This document shows positions 5,510-5,518 of a DNA stretch of 5,518 nucleotides, in pieces. Made by a program: the position numbers and the translations under genes. Position 1 is the stretch's first letter. Each line of letters begins with the position of its first letter. The stretch spans positions 1 through 5,518 of the forward strand of contig VYDC01000183.1 in assembly GCA_009843585.1 (NCBI GenBank), in the 5' to 3' direction. The DNA is from Chloroflexota bacterium. Lineage in GTDB: Bacteria > Chloroflexota > Dehalococcoidia > UBA2979. The notes under the pieces are model-generated. The model ran no database searches, was not told the DNA's origin, and saw nothing but the letters and a program-made list of their open reading frames with translations.

Positions 5510-5518
5510 CCGGAGATG

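Larger units (their letters stand above)
5378..5518. other. Leader region with no recognisable gene
   Basis: I translated the three minus-strand frames and looked at the plus-strand frame opening at 5418. Minus-strand frames stay open for most of the stretch, but none gives a peptide I recognise, and all are rich in Arg, Pro and Ala as expected for GC-rich non-coding DNA. The tail of an upstream gene ending at TAG (5399-5401) cannot be excluded from 120 nt alone. The stretch holds the weak promoter candidate and one inverted repeat. Confidence 0.4.

Noticed and set aside
5399..5518. C-terminal end of an upstream gene, stopping at TAG 5399
   Set aside because: The roughly 39-residue peptide has no recognisable family end, and the stretch is too short to judge coding.

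Overview
The window is about three-quarters G+C by eye. It holds six genes, all on the minus strand, packed end to end with gaps of 20, 19, 86, 17 and 33 nt. Four of the six start with GTG. The base composition, the GTG starts and the actinobacterial style of MurT and TatA suggest a high-GC Actinomycetota chromosome. A soil lineage such as Thermoleophilia is my guess, but it is inference, because there is no rRNA or other phylogenetic marker here. I see no mobile element, CRISPR array, tRNA or phage gene.

In transcription order (right to left) the window begins with about 140 nt of apparently non-coding leader (5378-5518) that contains a weak promoter candidate. Three genes follow that belong together by family: a short single-domain XdhC/CoxI protein (5063-5377), a CoxD-like MoxR-class AAA+ ATPase (4119-5042) and a CoxE-like von Willebrand factor A protein (2849-4099). 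In carboxydotrophs such as Oligotropha/Afipia carboxidovorans, CoxD, CoxE and XdhC-type CoxF act after translation to build the molybdenum active site of aerobic CO dehydrogenase. Related trios accompany other xanthine-dehydrogenase-family molybdenum hydroxylases. The catalytic L/M/S subunits are not in this window and would most likely lie beyond the right edge.

An 86-nt gap with its own -10-like element and a good ribosome site precedes a small TatA-type twin-arginine translocase subunit (2511-2762). Its tail is an acidic Gly/Ser repeat, encoded by a short DNA repeat. Seventeen nt later comes a metallo-beta-lactamase-fold hydrolase with a C-terminal extension of winged-helix type (1471-2493). 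Last is murT (1-1437), the Mur-ligase half of lipid II isoglutaminyl synthase, which runs off the left edge just before its expected stop. Its partner gatD is expected immediately to the left.

The window therefore joins a molybdoenzyme maturation module to a Tat component, a lone hydrolase and a cell-wall amidation gene. No plainly new system is visible. The points that merit a second look are the isolated XdhC N-domain, the unusual TatA hinge and repeat tail, and a CxC instead of CxxC in the first zinc knuckle of MurT.
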